Source: Eledone cirrhosa
Taxonomy: Eukaryota > Mollusca > Cephalopoda > Octopoda > Eledonidae
Direction: 5' to 3'
Length of the DNA: 64,000 bases
Assembly: GCA_964016885.1 (NCBI GenBank)
Contig: OZ024742.1
Location: 149,001 to 213,000, forward strand
The translations under genes and the position numbers were made by a program. Positions 1 to 8,212 of the stretch are shown here, piece after piece. The stretch's first letter is position 1. Every line of letters starts with the position of its first letter. The notes beneath the pieces were generated by a model. The model searched no databases and had not been told where the DNA came from. It saw nothing but the letters and a program-made list of their open reading frames with translations.

Positions 1-365
1 AGCGAAGTCGTCGTGTTGACAAAGTTTGAAAAAAGCGGTGAGTGTAGTTTCCTTTGGTGAGATCGCTAGCTGAGCAGCTGTTGCATCGTTGAAATACACC
101 CGTTGACCGTTTTCAAGGTGAACGACAAGTTGTTTAATGACGGGGTGTCGTTGGTGCAGTGGGAAGCTAAAAACGCGCCAAAAGGCTTCATTGTTGCTAA
201 TGTATCGAACTGCTTGATAGTCAGATACCTCGTCTCTACTGTTTTCATGACGAAGACCAAAGACGGCAGCATCCGATCCCTTGTTTAAGTACTTACAAAC
301 GTATTTAATTGATTTTACTGAGTTGCAAAATTCGACGTTTATATGGGCGTTGAACGCTTTCAAAA
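1..365 (-). pseudogene. Helitron Rep motif 3 (two tyrosines) segment, open to window edge
   Basis: A frame with no stop runs from about 363 to base 1. It reads KAFNAHINVEFC, then IKYVCKYLNKGSDAAVFG, then DYQAVRYISNNEAFW, HLENGQRVYF and TLTAFFKLCQ. These are the standard Rep-domain blocks after the HUH motif. The two catalytic tyrosines, codons 303-301 and 291-289, are both intact with the usual Y-x3-Y spacing. No ATG opens this frame; it is the continuation of the Rep gene after the homopolymer frameshift. Confidence 0.92.
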
Positions 366-375
366 GGGGGGGGGG
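366..375 (+). other. Run of ten G that shifts the Helitron frame
   Basis: On the coding strand this is ten C between the Y-C of IVPYC and LLKAFNAH. Eight C would keep frame and restore the family spacing between Tyr and the Lys-Ala-Phe block, so a 2-base expansion explains the break. Homopolymer miscalling is the alternative. Confidence 0.8.
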
Positions 376-488
376 CAATATGGCACTATCCATCTGTTGT
401 CGATTTCGCGTTCACCAACTTTTGCTGTGAACCCACCGTCTTCAGGTCTCCTGCGCCTATACAACGGATATCCGTCACCGCCAGTCTG

Positions 489-528
489 TGTTTCCTGTAA
501 AAACGGCGGGCCGTTTTTACAGGAAACA
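489..528. repeat. Perfect 19-bp inverted repeat with 2-bp spacer
   Basis: Arms 489-507 (TGTTTCCTGTAAAAACGGC) and 510-528 are exact reverse complements around GG. The 510-528 arm fits the expected Helitron protein (PFLQETQTG); the 489-507... orientation of its partner does not, and supplies an in-frame stop to the Rep frame. One arm is therefore likely a local templated inverted copy of the other. Confidence 0.95.
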
Positions 529-1530
529 GTTTCCGTCGTGTATGCACGGGGACTTCATATTGAGTCCATGTCCGCAAGGACCATGGACCATGTTTGATGT
601 GGCTATAGAGAAGAGGTCCTTGTCAATCGACGGATCAGGTAGTTCGGCAGAAGTGAATTTGTCGATGTAGTTTGAACTGATTTTTGTAACCAACCAAATC
701 AAGATATGGGCATGCGGTAGCCCTCGTTTCTGCCATTCAACCGTGTACATGTCGCACCTGACAGGCCCAAAAACCTGTCCTTTCTTTAATAAATCCATTA
801 ATTTGGATAATTTCAGGCGAAACACTCTTGCTATGAGAGCGTGCCTGTGTCTTGGCGCTTGACCGTGGAACAGTTCGTTTGTAATCTCCTTCCACTTGGG
901 ATTGCATGTAAACGTCATGAAAAGGTCGGGGCGCCTATAATGGCGTACGTAAGTCATGCCGTCCTGAGTCCTCTCGAGCGTGTATCGGGGTCCCCCTGTG
1001 AACGTTGAAGGCAAAATACACACTTGCCCTAAATTGTCTGAGGATACGTCGTTATTAATTCCATCACGTAGATGAATGTAGCATTCAGATCGAAGTTTCT
1101 TTTGATTTAATTTAATGAACCATAATCTCTCGGACTCCATTTTAACGGCCATATCAACAGCAAATTGTTGGAAAAGGTCACGAGAACCATGTAGATGGTT
1201 GAATGAATTTTCCCTTACAATAAATCGGAAAGCGTAGAAATCCATGCAGGTCACAGTTTTACTAAGATGTGCCTCACCATTGCCTGTCGAATGTTGAGGA
1301 ATGCCGAAATGGTATCCATCCTCGCCATTGACAAATAGCAATGGATACTGGAGTGCATCGTATGACCTGTGTGTCTCATTGATACGCTGTAATATGCTGT
1401 CTCGCTGCTTTAGAATGATATCTCTCTTGTGCTGTTCACCACAAATAACCGCAGCAATCGCATTACATGTTGGTGCGTTGAACCGACCAGCGTGTTCTCC
1501 AGATGGTCTTCTGTCAGCATGTATGACCAC
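517..1530 (-). pseudogene. Helitron HUH endonuclease core (motifs 1 and 2)
   Basis: This 337-codon open stretch is the best preserved part of the element. Around residues 204-213 it has FMTFTCNPKW (Rep motif 1). At about 265-278 it has EWQKRGLPHAHIL, whose H-A-H (about 273-275) is the metal-binding HUH motif of rolling-circle nucleases. Then comes MVHGPCG with SPC...GNC, a conserved Cys/His region. The reading ends abruptly in an in-frame stop inside the short inverted repeat at 489-528. The family sequence would instead run into a PFLQETQTG-DGYPLYRR-type block, which is present just beyond the repeat in another frame. The nuclease role, nicking and joining single-stranded DNA ends during transposition, is established for the family. 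Confidence 0.92.
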
Positions 1531-1751
1531 ACTAAAGTTTTGGTCGGTGGCTGTTTCGCAAAGCGTACTTGAAACTGCGAACGTAGCTGTTTTTTGTCAT
1601 GAAGCATTTCTTGAAGTTTTATTATGTTTCCAATGTTAGTTTCGGACGAAATAGAGTTTCGCATCTCTGCCTGCTCCTGGTGGTTTCCAACGAAGTATAA
1701 CTGAAGAAATTGAGGATCCTTTTCTGCCAGAGACTGAATAGACCCAATCAA
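1410..1751 (-). pseudogene. Helitron mid-region fragment
   Basis: Begins at IGSIQSLAEKDPQFLQLYF, the family block after GQIYHL, and continues through NIIKLQEMLHDKK, a typical helical linker. The match ends near TKTLVW at about 1535; the rest of this frame is out of register. The correct continuation, VIHADRRPSGEHAGRFNAPT, is the start of the next open frame (517-1530), so a further frameshift lies at about 1510-1535. The fragment has no catalytic motif. Confidence 0.85.
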
Positions 1752-2150
1752 GTGGTAGATCTGCCCTGGACCTTGAAAGTTGGCATGAACCCACGTTCCG
1801 AGGCAAGCTTTGCTCCGAAGGATGTCATCTGAAACGTGGAATTATAGCGGCGGATATTACGCAGAAACTTCGATGATTCCTCCGTCGTGTCTGTCAAAAG
1901 GAGTTGCAATATCTCTGGTGGGTCGTGAATATGAGGTAGCCTAAATTTACCGTTTGAACAGCACATTCCATCTCTCTCCCCTGGCCACTTTTTCGTACGA
2001 CAAAACTGGCAAGTAGAAGTCATTTCCCAAATTTTAATATCTGCATGGACGGCGTAGTCGGAAAAGGGGTCGTAGTTAAAGGCCTTCAACAACCATCGTG
2101 AATTGCAAGTCCTAGAAATGCCACGTAACGATGATCGCCGCTGTTCCCTT
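1748..2150 (-). pseudogene. Helitron Cys-rich and FQMTSFGA region
   Basis: This frame encodes LLKAFNYDPF, then a CxxC...CC cluster (CQFCRTKKW followed by GMCCSNGKFRLP), then IRRYNSTFQMTSFGA and GFMPTFKVQG. All are hallmark blocks of the Helitron N-terminal domain, and the Cys pattern looks like a zinc-binding site. The frame stops at 1748 just where the family continues with an IYHLIGS-like block. That block is found in the next frame, so a 1-2 bp indel lies at about 1750-1765. Confidence 0.88.
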
Positions 2151-2669
2151 TGCAGAAGTCGGCCACGTCGTTGCTCTATTTCGTGCAGCAGCAGTGGCAG
2201 AGGCGTCCCTGCTTCGTCGAACAGCGCGTCGTCCTGCATCCTCTTGAGTGCGAGCAGCGGCTGTTGCAGTGGCGTCCCTGCTTCGTCGAACAGCGCGTCG
2301 TCCTTCATCCTCTTGAGTGCGAGCAGCGGCTGTTGCAGTGGCGTCCCTGCTTCGTCGAACGGCATGTCGTCTTTCATCCTCTCGAACGCGAGCAGCGAAT
2401 GTTGCAGCGGCATCCCTGCTTCGTCGAACGGCACGTCGTCCGTCAGCTTCTCGAGTGCGAGCAGCAGCAGTCGCGGCACCATTTTTGTTCCATCGAAGTT
2501 CACGCCGACTGTCATCTTCCTCCGTTCTTGCAGCTGACGTTTGCACAGCATTCTGTGAGAGCCTGATCGCAGTTGCATTTACATCTTCGGTGAGACACCT
2601 TCGCTTAGACCTACTTGCATCATTAGATAATCGACTAATGAAAGTTCTTTTCTTGAGGGGGGGGGGCAT
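2112..2669 (-). pseudogene. Helitron N-terminal basic repeat segment
   Basis: This 185-codon open stretch starts MPPPLKKRTF. The three prolines come from a run of ten C on the coding strand (2657-2666). It then carries about five imperfect 23-residue repeats rich in Arg and Ala, of the type RRAVRRSRDA-TAAART. Such Arg-rich repeats are usual at the start of animal Helitron proteins and probably contact nucleic acid (inference). The ATG at 2669 is the natural start because the family consensus begins just here. The frame runs off into a spurious tail after the last repeat (around 2150-2200). The authentic continuation, LLKAFNYDPF, is in another frame of the same strand. Confidence 0.85.
2204..2486 (-). 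repeat. 69-bp coding minisatellite in the Helitron N-terminus
   Basis: At least four units recur every 69 bp, with the plus-strand word CGTCCCTGCTTCG (third base variable) starting at 2204, 2273, 2342 and 2411. As 69 is 23 codons, each unit adds 23 residues in frame. Units at 2204-2341 are nearly identical; those toward 2486 are more diverged. Confidence 0.9.
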
Positions 2670-3174
2670 TGTTTTTAGAAAATTAACCAGGGAAAACGAT
2701 AAATAGTGGACAAATAACGTTTAAGTAAACAAATCTAAACACGGATATAAATTGTGAAAAAATGTGATAAATCTATGTGGTCTGAGAAAGCGGGTATGTT
2801 TTGCAAGATTTTGTGTGCCAATCAAATTTCAGGTTTTAAGTTAGGGGCAACGCAGCGTACGGACTACCTGTGGTAAAGGAAATTAAATAGTGTGGCTACA
2901 GTGGTAGGTATATAAGTGTCAGTATGTTTATTCAGTTCGAACATAGCAATAAGTAAGTACTAACCATTGAAAGGATACAGACAAAAATGGCCGAAATATC
3001 ACAGCATGATAAACTGGAACCTTATGACCATAAACACATTAACTAAACCTCCTTTAAGGTGACAAATGTTGAAGAAGCATGCGTTTCAGAAATATGGGGT
3101 AGCTTATGTGAGTACGCAAGTACAAAAACGTACCACTTGTCAAAAGCCAAAAAAGAAGTGTGATCCTAGGTCGG
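2670..3174. other. Non-coding, AT-rich flank upstream of the Helitron start
   Basis: I see no coding signal, RNA gene or clear repeat here. On the Helitron strand this is the 5' side of the element, where its terminus should lie. I could not fix a terminal TC dinucleotide with any confidence. Confidence 0.6.
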
Positions 3175-3590
3175 ACTTGACCGATATAAATAGGAGTGAT
3201 TTCGCTCAATGAACAACACTCAAGTTGTCTGATTGGTTAGATAATACAAATAAGTGTGATGAAATCTACTGAACACAACTCACTGATGTGTGGTTGGCCA
3301 GAGGTCGTCTTTTCGCACTTAATTGAGGTGCAATTAAACAGGAGACACAACCGGGTGCAAAAACTAATCAATCATTCGCACAGTTTAGGCATGAGTGTGA
3401 AATAGCACAATCCACATACAGTAGGCGTTAAAATTTACACCTGGGTTAAATCGCGCTTTCTTGGTTAGGAGTGTGAAATGACGCCAAAGTTGAAGGAAAA
3501 AAATGCGACTCCCCATTCCGTACTTAATTTAATTGTGGTGCAATTACACGGGGGAGACAACAGGGTGCAAAATTAAATTCAATTATCCTA
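3175..3590. repeat. Degenerate short tandem and spaced duplications
   Basis: Two diverged ~64-bp copies lie side by side at about 3175-3298, sharing ATACAAATA-GTGTGAT and ACAACTCA-like words. A second pair about 205 bp apart (about 3318-3365 and 3523-3575) shares CTTAATT...GTGCAATTA, GGAGACA and GGGTGCAAAA. They look like eroded internal repeats of a transposable element. Confidence 0.6.
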
Positions 3591-3599
3591 AAGTTAAGT

Positions 3600-4690
3600 C
3601 AACAAACTAAAGTTAAGTCAGGGGGATTTAAAAATTCGCTACTCCATTTGTAGGACATGAGTAACCAATGCGTCAACTTTCGTTTATATTGACTTTTATT
3701 TCCAGAAGTTGAAATGCTTTGCTGCGACCATAATATGAACTTTAAAAGGCTCACTGCCCTCCCTAGGGGGTTACCTCGCAAAATTCAAGTGATAACGAAT
3801 GTGCGGTGCTTTATCTTATGGCAGGCAATAAACATTTCGTTTAGTTTTTGTAAGAATCAAGTATAAACTTCCGAGGTCATGGTGCTTTTTTATTGTGGAA
3901 GTTTGAAATTTTATAGGTTAATGAATTGGGCTCATTGTCCCCGAGGGGGTCCTCTTGCTGAATTGAAATGAAAGTAAATATGCCTCACTGTATCTTCATG
4001 TACATGAATAACAACTAAGTCGAAATTCATTTTTTTAGACTACCAATTATAATTATCGAAGTTATGACGCTTTGCTGCATTACAATAGCCAAATTCAATA
4101 AATGACTCTCCGGGGCTTACTGCCCCATGGGGGTCCCCTTGCTTGTTCCGGGTATAGACAGTGTCTTCAACATCATCTTTAGGCAATCGGTAACCAATGT
4201 GTCCGGTAAAGTTAAAATCGAACGTAAACTTCAAAAGTTATCAGGTACTAATACAGTGTTAATGTGAACTTCAATATATAAGTCGAAGGGGCTTACTACC
4301 CACCACCCACCCCCCGGGTCCCCTTGCTAAGTTCAAATAAAAGTTCATGTGTTCATCTTCCTTTATAAGCCATGGGTAACCAATACGTCTCGCTAATGAA
4401 AACCAAACACCAACTTAAGCAGTTATAACGTTTTGTTGCATTGATGATATCAACTTCAACAATCATCAAGTCGGTTTACTGCACCCCCAAGGGATCCCCT
4501 ACCTCAATTTTTGCGCGAGTGCATGCCTGCAAATTTATTTGTAGGCCATAAGCAAACAAAAGATTAATTTTGGTGAAGATGAGAGGCAAACTGCAGGAAT
4601 TATGGGCCTTTATGCAGTAGTACTGCTGACTCCAAGCGAGAGGCTTAAGGGGGTTATCTGCCCCTGGGGGGGGGGGGGGCACAATCGATG
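3600..4690 (+). repeat. Degenerate ~180-bp tandem repeat, about six units
   Basis: A conserved GC-rich anchor (CTTACTGCCCC, then GGGGGTCCCCTTGCT, with changes) recurs at about 3766, 3945, 4129, 4314, 4491 and 4666, spacing 175-185 bp. Between anchors the same words return in order: GTAACCAATGCGTC, an AAACTTCNAAAGTTAT-like block, GACGCTTTGCTGCAT and CAACTTCAATAA. Divergence between units is high, so the array is old. The last unit ends in a run of about fourteen G. No reading frame is preserved. Confidence 0.85.
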
Positions 4691-4699
4691 TACGGAAAA

Positions 4700-4902
4700 T
4701 TAAAATAGCCTACAACGCGTAATTGGGCTTCAGAAACTTATGTATGAAATTTGGTGCAAATCGGTTGTAACATGTAGAAATGCATGCGGTTACATGTAGA
4801 AATGCATGCGGTTATACAAACAGACAGACAGACATCTTCTGTTTTATATATATAGACTAGCAGAAAGCCACCCGGTGGGCGGTTTTCTGCTAGCTAATCT
4901 AG
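4700..4902 (+). mobile_element. Possible 3' end of a non-autonomous Helitron/Helentron-like element
   Basis: After the ~180-bp repeats comes a doubled ACATGTAGAAATGCATGCGGTT word, here split as copies near 4771-4813. An ACAG run (about 4818-4833) and an AT-rich stretch follow. Next is a hairpin with arms CTAGCAGAAA (4857-4866) and TTTCTGCTAG (4884-4893), whose inner GC-rich arms also pair apart from one mismatch. A CTAG followed by T lies at 4899-4902. Tandem core, ACAG microsatellite and a hairpin shortly before CTAG resemble mollusc Helentron-type elements. This is a structural inference without a defined 5' end. Confidence 0.4.
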
Positions 4903-4903
4903 T

Positions 4904-5288
4904 GTATATACTGATATTGTTGAGATTTGGATGAGAAATGTTTTCGGCACCACATGTTCACCGTCTCTCGGTGTGTCTTTTATGCATGTATAAATATATA
5001 TGTTATCTATACGGTGAAATCTTTGAAATAAATATATGTTAAAACGAAAAAGGAGAAAAGGAGATTAGTGACGGAAATATAAACGTTATGATACATAAAC
5101 GTTATGATATAACGATCGAAATATATAAACGTTTACGATAAAACGATGTAAATAGAAACGTTTATATATAATAAGCCGAAACACTCGTAAGCCAAAACAC
5201 TCGTAAGTCGAAACGTATAAATAAAGATTAATGTAATGAATTTGAAAAGCATAGAGATTTGAAACCGCATCTATTTGTTTCCTTGGCA
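4904..5288. other. AT-rich non-coding with ATAAACGTT-type short repeats
   Basis: From about 5083 to 5165, ATAAACGTTATGATA and variants recur three to four times. A doubled AACACTCGTAAG word follows at about 5180-5210. Open frames here are short and look like chance. Confidence 0.6.
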
Positions 5289-5345
5289 TTTTTTACAGAC
5301 GGACAGACAGACAAACAAACAGAGAAATGCCCATTATATATTATA
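5289..5345 (+). repeat. ACAG-rich element tail
   Basis: The run ACAGACGGACAGACAGACAA leads into CAGAGAAATGCCCAT and an AT-rich end. Almost the same tail recurs at 5571-5600 and, more diverged, at 6527-6560. These are shared 3' tails of dispersed elements. Confidence 0.65.
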
Positions 5346-5369
5346 AGTAGACTTGGCATGGTGTCAAGT

Positions 5370-5570
5370 CAGAACCGCCTCGAACTGGTTACTTCTGGCT
5401 TGTGCAAGGTGTCTCTATAGCAACCAGCGATTCCCTCGGCCTCAGTGACCAAAGTCAGTGGAGAGGGGAAGGTAATGTTTCTATAGCGACAGTGTTTCTC
5501 TTGGTAGTACCAAAGTGGAGAAAGGAAGGGAAAGGTAATATTTCTGTAACACCTACATTTGAGTTTTAGG
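5370..5570. repeat. Imperfect local duplication of a ~75-bp segment
   Basis: Words such as ACCAAAGT-GTGGAGA and GGAAAGGTAAT-TTTCT, with TAGCRAC-like flanks, occur at about 5449-5480 and again at about 5508-5545. No coding signal. Confidence 0.5.
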
Positions 5571-5667
5571 GAAGGACAGACAGACAAACAGAGAAATGCC
5601 CATATATTTCTGTGTGTGTATATATATATATATATATATTACACACACAGAAATGTATATATATTTC

Positions 5668-5712
<45 letters not shown>

Positions 5713-5965
5713 CACACACAGAAATGTATATATATTTCTGTGTGTATATATATATATATTACACACACAGAAATGTATATATATTTCTGTGTGTATATAT
5801 ATATATTTCTGTGTGTGTATATATATATATTACACACACAGAAATGTATATATATTTCTGTGTGTATATATATATATTACACACACTGAAATGTATATAT
5901 ATTTCTGTGTGTGTATATATATATATATATATATTACACACACAGAAGTGTATATATATTTCTTA
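5571..5965. repeat. Palindromic AT/CA minisatellite
   Basis: About seven units alternate TTACACACACAGAAATG and ATTTCTGTGTGTGTATA around TATATATA cores. Each half-unit is the reverse complement of the next, so any single strand can fold into a ladder of hairpins. AT tracts between units vary from about 10 to over 30 bp. Open frames on both strands (135, 123 and 97 codons) are by-products of the low-complexity repeat. Confidence 0.92.
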
Positions 5966-6087
5966 GAACAAAATTATTATTAATGTTTTGCTGTTCATAA
6001 CAATTGGAATTGAAAAATTACTTTTGAAATTATTAGTTATTTTACTAATGCTTAGATATGTAAAAATGAAGCAATGTTTCTAATAAT

Positions 6088-6274
6088 TGTTTCTACTTTT
6101 GGCACAAAGCCAGCAATTACCCAGTACATTACTGGTACTTTATTTTATCGACCCCGTGAGGATGAAAGGCAAAGTTAACCTCGGCGGTATTTGAACTCAG
6201 ACCGTAAAGGGACGTAACTCCATGCTATGAAGCATGGTGTCCGACTCTCTACAGATTCTGCCAATCCACCGCCC
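6088..6274 (-). mobile_element. tRNA-derived SINE, cephalopod type
   Basis: Read on the minus strand: a GGCGGTGGATTGGCAGAATC head; a tRNA-like region with a GAGTTCAAATACC B box (plus-strand complement about 6187-6200); the core AACTTTGCCTTTCATCC; then GGGGTCGATAAAATAAAGTA and a tail ending CCAAAAGTAGAAACAA. This is nearly full length and the best preserved of the four copies. Transcription would use the internal Pol III promoter. It is non-autonomous and depends on a LINE. Confidence 0.9.
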
Positions 6275-6526
6275 TAATGTCTGTACGTAATGAGGGAGTG
6301 AGAGGGGAGAGAAAGAAAGGCAGAGGTGAAGTGACGAAGTGACTCTCTCCTCCTCCTCCTCCTCCTCCTCCTCCATCTCCCCATTCGTCACAGCGATAGA
6401 GGGGAGGAATGTTAGTGTGTTACAAAGAGAAAGAGTGAGAGTGAGAGAAACAGACAGACTAAAAGAGAGGGATAGCTGGAGAGAGAGAGAGATATAGCAA
6501 CCACGCGCGGACGTGTTTCCACTGTC
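6275..6526. repeat. Purine-rich stretch with (TCC)n and GA-rich microsatellites
   Basis: A TCC run of about nine units lies at 6345-6375, and GAGA-rich sequence at 6295-6325 and 6420-6495. I see no gene. Confidence 0.85.
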
Positions 6527-6744
6527 GGACAGACAGACAGAGAAATTGCTGGTTATATATTATCAGGAGATTCGTTAAATGATCTTGCTGTCAAAGTCGT
6601 AGTCATTCATTACCATCCACAATCATCCCTCATACCAAACACAGGCAAAGGCTATGATAACGTCAAAGATGAAGTTATGATAGAGGAGGTCAAATTAGTG
6701 TTGCATGTATTACATCAATCTGATGTTAAATATTTGCTCTGTTG
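6527..6744. other. Diverged ACAG tail and non-coding spacer
   Basis: GGACAGACAGACAGAGAAAT leads to an AT-rich TTATATATTATCAG end by about 6562. From 6563 to 6744 I recognise nothing, although it separates the tail from the LINE fragment. Confidence 0.5.
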
Positions 6745-7394
6745 TACTTCTTTTGGGCCTTAATCCAGCCTGTTGGGCCTTAATCCAGCCCCTGTTGGGC
6801 CTTAATCTAGCCTGTTGGGCCTTAATCTAGCCCCTGTTCTTCTGCCAGGATTTCTTCTGTCCCTTCAGTCTGTTCCGAAGAACTCTTAGCAGTACTTTGC
6901 AAGGGTGGTTAATTAGGTTGATTGTTCTGTTGTTCTGGCAGTGATTGGGTCCACTCCTTTGGGTCCACTCCTTTGTTTTCCATATCTTCTGACAAGTTTG
7001 GCCCTGCATATTTTAGGAGCTCTGATGGAATATTATCAACTGCAGGGGATTTACCATCTTTAAGCACTAGCTCTTCTTCAACTTCCTCCTGGAGAATTGG
7101 ACTATCATCAATTTCATGGTTCTTATTGGTGGAATTCTCCAAGATGTTGATGTCATGTCTGTGTTTGTGGTTATAATGGTCTTCGCAATACTCAGACCAT
7201 TTTTTGATGAGGTGGGCCTCGTCCATGATGTGAAAACCAGTTTTCTTTTTCTTCAATGGTAGTGTGTGTGTGGGGGGGGGGGTTCTTTTCGTTAGCATTT
7301 TGAGGGTTTCATAAGCATCCTTACAGTTGCCCTTTTGGTCTGATATCCACTTCACTTTGGCTTCCCTCAATTTCTTTCTGACTTTCCTATTCAC
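6745..7394 (-). pseudogene. LINE (non-LTR retrotransposon) linker and start of reverse transcriptase
   Basis: The minus strand encodes a linker (WISDQKGNCKDAYETLKMLT, then KKWSEYCEDHYNHKH), followed by the RT N-terminal signature EEVEEELVLKDGKSP with VDNIPSELLKY. In other frames come QKIWKTKEW, INLINHPCKVLLRVLRNRLKG and a QARLRPNR block equivalent to QAGFRP of RT. The palm motif with the catalytic YADD is absent; homology stops at about 6750. A 14-bp tandem duplication (6947-6974) and a 20/22-bp fourfold one (6753-6834) break the frame. The upstream endonuclease is at 7700-8212 and 45048-45480. The element is dead; the clade (RTE-, jockey- or CR1-like) is not settled by eye. Confidence 0.9.
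6753..6834 (-). repeat. Four tandem copies of a 20/22-bp piece of the RT QAGFRP motif
   Basis: TTGGGCCTTAATC recurs at 6753, 6773, 6795 and 6815. On the minus strand each copy carries the codons for a GLRPNR/ARLRPNR-like block. A 42-bp dimer (20+22) was itself doubled. Confidence 0.9.
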
Positions 7395-7699
7395 AGCGTT
7401 GTATTGTTGACTTGCCTCCTCTTCTGTTCGCTTAGTCTTTCTCAGGTCAAGTCATGTCTTAAATCACATAGGTCCAAGATGTCATCAGGGACTCATGGTT
7501 TATTTTTCCTTCTCTTTCTCCCCAGCACTTCTAAGCTGTTTCATGAAGTGCTTTATTGATATTATCTGTTAAGGATTAATATCTTTTTCTGGAAGGTTGA
7601 GGGTTGAAAACCTGCCACCTACGTTTGCCTCAAACATTGCTGTAACACTAGCATCTCTTAGTTTATCTACATCAAACCTGATATGTGTGGTTTCCTTTT
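7395..7699 (-). pseudogene. LINE endonuclease-RT linker, heavily decayed
   Basis: This joins the RT start to the endonuclease end. The minus strand keeps scattered LINE-like words, but no long frame survives. It was placed by context between two well recognised parts of the same element. Confidence 0.55.
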
Positions 7700-8212
7700 T
7701 ATGGATCTTTTTCAATAAAAGCTATTGTGTCATCAGAACCACACCATGATCACTGCTGACATATGCACCAGGGAAGGTCCTAGTCCTGGCCTTATTGGCA
7801 CTGGACTTGAAGTTTTGAGGTGCGAGGATGAAGTCAATTTGGTTATGAGTCTTTACATTGGGTCCATGCCATGTTGTTCTCTGTGGGGTCTTGTGTGTGA
7901 TCAGTGTGTTGGCTAGGGCCAGCTTGTGGGTGTTGTGTGTGATCAGTGTGTTGGCTAGGGCCAGCTTGTGAGTACTAGCAAATTCTAGGAGGCTGAGTCC
8001 ACAGTAATTTGTTTCTCCAACTCCAAATCGTCCAACTGTCCCAGCCTAATGGCCATATGCACCCGAGCCTACCTTGTTATTCCAGTCTCCTGATTATGAT
8101 GTCTTTTTTAGGAGCTCTCCTCACCATTTTCTCCAGATCTTCACAGAACTCCTCAACAGCATCATCATAATTACGTGTTGGTACACAGACTTGTATGATG
8201 GTAATATTGTGT
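7700..8212 (-). pseudogene. LINE apurinic-type endonuclease domain, C-terminal half
   Basis: Minus-strand translation gives, from right to left: HNITIIQVCVPTRNYDDAV at the array edge; EEFCEDLEKMVRRAPKKDIIII; GDWNNKVGSGAYGH (the GDWN motif, plus-strand positions about 8070-8096); TVGRFGVGETN; LLEFASTHKLALANT; HNQIDFIL; and SDHGVVLMT (about 7723-7751). These are the APE-type endonuclease motifs that nick target DNA, with the catalytic Asn/Asp and the SDH triad visible. Stops and small indels break the frame, including a 42-bp duplication at 7891-7971. The upstream half of the same domain lies 37 kb away, beyond the 37-bp array. Confidence 0.9.
7891..7971 (-). repeat. 42-bp tandem duplication inside the LINE endonuclease
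   Basis: Segment 7891-7929 repeats at 7933-7971 (shared word GATCAGTGTGTTGGCTAGGG at 7899 and 7941). As 42 is 14 codons, the LALANTLI block is duplicated in frame. Confidence 0.92.

Larger units (their letters stand above)
1..2669 (-). pseudogene. Helitron Rep/helicase gene, N-terminal two-thirds, decayed and cut by window edge
   Basis: The minus strand from the ATG at 2669 down to base 1 encodes, in successive frames, the N-terminal half of a rolling-circle Helitron transposase (Helitron_like_N plus Rep). The order matches the family: basic repeat-rich N-terminus, Cys-rich region, an FQMTSFGA block, a GFMPTFKVQG block, HUH motif 1 (FMTFTCNPKW), HUH motif 2 (GLPHAHIL), a DGYPLYRRRRPEDGG block, and a two-tyrosine motif 3 (KYVCKYLNKGSD). 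The Pif1-type helicase half would lie beyond base 1. Frame changes occur near 2130-2200, 1750-1765, 1510-1535, 489-528 and at the G run 366-375, so the gene cannot make one protein. Family identity is from recognised motifs. Loss of function is inferred from the breaks, and sequencing error at the homopolymer cannot be excluded. Confidence 0.93.

Noticed and set aside
2103..2706. Plus-strand frames of 129-144 codons rich in Ser/Ala/Arg/Cys
   Set aside because: They lie antisense to the 69-bp coding repeat of the Helitron N-terminus; 69 bp keeps all frames in phase.
4857..4902. 3' end of the Helitron whose Rep gene is at 1-2669
   Set aside because: The hairpin and CTAG are oriented on the plus strand on the 5' side of the minus-strand gene, so they cannot be its 3' end.
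5559..5983. Several overlapping frames of 94-135 codons on both strands
   Set aside because: Low-complexity Tyr/Ile/His strings from the palindromic AT/CA minisatellite.
6197..6391. 64-codon minus-strand frame with a Glu run
   Set aside because: The Glu run is the (TCC)n microsatellite and the rest is SINE.
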